Source: Pseudohaliea rubra DSM 19751 (GTDB lineage: Bacteria > Pseudomonadota > Gammaproteobacteria > Pseudomonadales > Halieaceae). Taken from it: a DNA stretch of 45,679 bases. The DNA is taken from the NCBI RefSeq assembly GCF_000764025.1, contig NZ_KN234766.1, positions 1 to 45,679 on the forward strand, in the 5' to 3' direction. A model generated the notes under the pieces. The model was not told where the DNA came from and did not search any database. It saw only the letters and a program-made list of their open reading frames with translations. Positions 42,464 through 45,679 of this stretch are shown piece after piece (position 1 is the stretch's first letter; each line of letters opens with the position of its first letter). The position numbers and the translations under genes were made by a program.

Positions 42464-43459
42464 CTATTGCCAGGGACGATCGTAGGCACCGAGTGTGGTC
42501 TGGGCACCCTCGGACAGGCCGGCCAGGGCGGCCATCCACTCACCGCGCGGACGGTAGGCTGTCGGGTCCCGGTGACAGCTGTCCAGGGCCTCACGCCAGA
42601 CTCGAACGGCCTTGTCGACATAGGCCACGCTGCGCTGACGCCCCTCAAGCTTGACCGCGGCGACACCCGCCCCGGCAAGGGCGGGCAGCAGCGCCAGCGT
42701 ATTGAGGCTGGTGGGCTCCTCGAGGGCGTGATAGGTGGCATTATTCACCGTGAAGCGGCCCTTGCAGACCACGGGATAGCCGGCGCTCTCGCCGGGGCCG
42801 AAGCGGTCGATGAGCACATCGTTCAGGCGCACTTCCGTGCCCGCATCACTTTCCACCCAGCGTACGGCCTGCGCAGGGCTGCAGGCGCCCTCGGTGTTCG
42901 GGGATTCGCCGGTGGTGTAGGCAGAGAGCAGGCAGCGGCCCTCCACCATCACGCAGAGACTGCCGAAACCGAACACCTCGAGCGCCATGGGGCTGTCCTC
43001 GCACAGGCGCTCCACCTGCGCCAGGGACAGCACCCGCGGCAGCACCGCGCGCTCGACCCCGAAGTTGTCGGCGTAGAAGCGCAGCGCCTCACTGTTCGTT
43101 GCCGAGCCCTGCACAGACAGGTGCCGGCGTACTCCGGGGTGCTTGCGCGCCGCGTAGTCCAGAACGCCGAGATCGGCAAGAATCAACGCGTCCACGCCGA
43201 GTTCTGCGGCCGTGTCCACGGCTCGCTGCCAGCGGCGCCAGCCCGCGGGCCTGGGATAGGTGTTAATGGCGACGTAGACCTCGCAGCCGCGCTCGTGGGC
43301 ATGGGCCACGGCCTTGCGCGCGCTGCCGTCATTGAAGTTGAGGCCGGCGAAGTGGCGCGCGTTCGTATCGTCGCGAAAACCGAGATAGACCGCGTCGGCG
43401 CCGGCGCCGACCGCCGCCTTGAGCATGGGCAGATTGCCCGCAGGACAGACGAGTTTCAC
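42464..43459 (-). CDS. ubiU: Anaerobic ubiquinone hydroxylation protein UbiU (U32 peptidase-like)
   Basis: A 331-residue U32-family protein, the same length as E. coli UbiU. It begins VKLVCPAGNLPMLKAAVGAG. The Fe-S cysteines lie in FGSLCVMVEGRC (two), TEGACSP and PVVCKGRF between about residues 165 and 235. UbiU-UbiV form a complex for O2-independent ubiquinone hydroxylation. I chose the GTG at 43459, which has AGGAGG 7 nt upstream, over a start at 43504 that adds a basic stretch. No clear FNR/Anr box was seen upstream. Confidence 0.96.
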   Translation of the reverse strand: MKLVCPAGNLPMLKAAVGAGADAVYLGFRDDTNARHFAGLNFNDGSARKAVAHAHERGCEVYVAINTYPRPAGWRRWQRAVDTAAELGVDALILADLGVLDYAARKHPGVRRHLSVQGSATNSEALRFYADNFGVERAVLPRVLSLAQVERLCEDSPMALEVFGFGSLCVMVEGRCLLSAYTTGESPNTEGACSPAQAVRWVESDAGTEVRLNDVLIDRFGPGESAGYPVVCKGRFTVNNATYHALEEPTSLNTLALLPALAGAGVAAVKLEGRQRSVAYVDKAVRVWREALDSCHRDPTAYRPRGEWMAALAGLSEGAQTTLGAYDRPWQ

Positions 43460-43603
43460 CGCTATTCCTCCTGGTCCCGGGCGCGCCGCCTTCTTCCGAC
43501 GCACGCGGCGTATGGGTCCGCGCGCCTGGCAGGGCCCGCGGGATAGGCGGCATTGTCCGGGAAACAGCCCGGGGGCTAGTGGACCGGGGGGGAGGAGCGG
43601 CGC

Positions 43604-44443
43604 CTAAGCGGCTGCGGCGAGGACCTCGCGCACCTGGCGGATCACGGGGCCTGTTTCCGGCCGGGCCTGGTGCCAACGGTAGTACGACTCCGCCGCCTGC
43701 TCCACGAGCATGCCCAGGCCGTCAGCGACGGCCCAGGCGGCGTGCTGGGCGGCCCAGCGCATGAAGGCCGTCGGCTCCGCGCCGTAGACCATGTCGTAAC
43801 AGCAGCTGCGCTCCGTAAGCATCGCCGGCGGCAACGGAGGCACCTCGCCGGAAAGACCGGCGCTGGTCGCGTTGATAACCAGGTCGAAGGCGCGGCCTTC
43901 GAGATCCTCGAGGCCACCGCCGGCAACGTCCCCCAGCTCGCCGAAGATGCCGGCCAGCTCCCCGGCCTTCGACGCCGTCCGATTGGCGATGTACAGACTG
44001 TGCGGGCGCTCGAGCAGCAATGGTTCCAGCACCCCGCGGGCGGCACCGCCGGCGCCGAGCACGAGCACCCGGGCGCCCTGAACGGCCCAGCCGAGATTGA
44101 CCACCATGTCGCGCACCAGGCCCAGACCATCGGTGTTATCGCCGAGGATCGCGCCGTCCGCAGCCGGGTGCAGCGTATTCGCGGCGCCGGCCCGGCGGGC
44201 CCGCTCCGAGAGCCGGTCGGCAAAAGCCGCCGCTTCCGGCTTGAAGGGTACGGTGACGTTCAGTCCGGCACCGCCACGCTCAAAAAAGGCGCGGGCTGAG
44301 CGCTCGAAATCGCCGAGTTCCACGCGCACGGCCCGGTACTCGATACGATGGCCGAACTGCGCGGCGAAGGCTGTGTGGATGATCGGCGACTTGCTGTGCT
44401 TGATCGGGTTGCCATAGACGGCGAACTTGCGGGCGCTGCTCAC
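43604..44443 (-). CDS. aroE: Shikimate dehydrogenase (NADP)
   Basis: Reduces 3-dehydroshikimate to shikimate in aromatic amino acid synthesis. 279 residues from the chosen GTG. Substrate-binding serines are in YGNPIKHSKSP near residue 10, the catalytic Lys in NVTVPFKPEA near residue 65, Asp in GDNTDGLG near residue 101, the NADP Rossmann loop GAGGAARG near residue 127 and the NADP-selecting NRTASK near residue 150. The GTG at 44443 has GGGAGG 8 nt upstream. An ATG at 44464 overlapping the hemF stop by 1 nt is an alternative, adding seven residues. It is coupled to hemF. Confidence 0.95.
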   Translation of the reverse strand: MSSARKFAVYGNPIKHSKSPIIHTAFAAQFGHRIEYRAVRVELGDFERSARAFFERGGAGLNVTVPFKPEAAAFADRLSERARRAGAANTLHPAADGAILGDNTDGLGLVRDMVVNLGWAVQGARVLVLGAGGAARGVLEPLLLERPHSLYIANRTASKAGELAGIFGELGDVAGGGLEDLEGRAFDLVINATSAGLSGEVPPLPPAMLTERSCCYDMVYGAEPTAFMRWAAQHAAWAVADGLGMLVEQAAESYYRWHQARPETGPVIRQVREVLAAAA

Positions 44444-44463
44444 GGGCTCGTCCTCCCGGTCCA

Positions 44464-45679
<1,216 letters not shown>

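Noticed and set aside
43460-43603. An FNR/Anr box controlling ubiU-ubiV
   Set aside because: No TTGAT-N4-ATCAA-like sequence is present in the 144 bp upstream.

Overview
The window is a dense, high-GC segment of chromosome from a gammaproteobacterium. Three things point there: the housekeeping gene set, a dsbA - cytochrome c4 - cytochrome c5 - engB - polA block, and a coxB - coxA - ctaG - coxC - SURF1 - cyoE - SCO cluster, both in the order I know from Pseudomonas. Many genes start with GTG and overlap the previous stop by 4 bp (GTGA/ATGA). I cannot name the genus; a halophilic or Chromatiales-like lineage is a guess. No tRNA, rRNA, CRISPR array, transposase or phage gene was recognised. This is core chromosome, apart from one repeat-rich intergenic region (27276-28027).

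Layout. 1-2573 (minus): a glycosyltransferase, a SAM methyltransferase and a toroid protein with QW-like motifs that runs off the left edge, an unassigned three-gene cassette. 2910-4359 (plus): rmlA-rmlC. 4494-12884 (minus): one run of nearly continuous genes, gspE-like ATPase, glnE, ilvE, a lysophospholipase-like hydrolase, rmlD and rmlB; with rmlAC these make dTDP-L-rhamnose. 13028-16424 (plus): a DUF47 Pit-accessory protein, a Pit phosphate transporter and argA. 16501-18748 (minus): a DUF6279 lipoprotein, a VOC protein and a PLP-dependent threonine/serine dehydratase. 18885-20234: an alanine/glycine:cation symporter. 20257-22734: leuA with a hairpin leader, divergent from an Lrp/AsnC regulator. 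22823-24695: an MFS drug transporter and an FMN reductase.

24733-30754: dsbA, cytochrome c4, cytochrome c5, engB, then a gene-free stretch and polA. The gene-free stretch holds 99-bp tandem repeats, two nested-hairpin elements and, next to polA, a probable small RNA at the position occupied by Spot 42 in E. coli and ErsA in Pseudomonas. 30771-38446: the aa3-type cytochrome c oxidase cluster with its assembly factors, lacking the heme A synthase gene (ctaA) that usually sits beside cyoE. 38699-40964: a MATE transporter, a YheV zinc-ribbon protein and a gamma carbonic anhydrase. 40998-43459: ubiT, ubiV and ubiU for oxygen-independent ubiquinone synthesis. 43604-45679: aroE, hemF and the C-terminal end of dprA.

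Taken together, the genes suggest a respiratory organism that uses cytochrome c and an oxidase when oxygen is present and can still make ubiquinone without oxygen. It makes a rhamnose-containing surface polysaccharide. Branched-chain amino acid synthesis (ilvE, leuA), an Lrp-type regulator and glutamine synthetase control (glnE) lie in the same neighbourhood.
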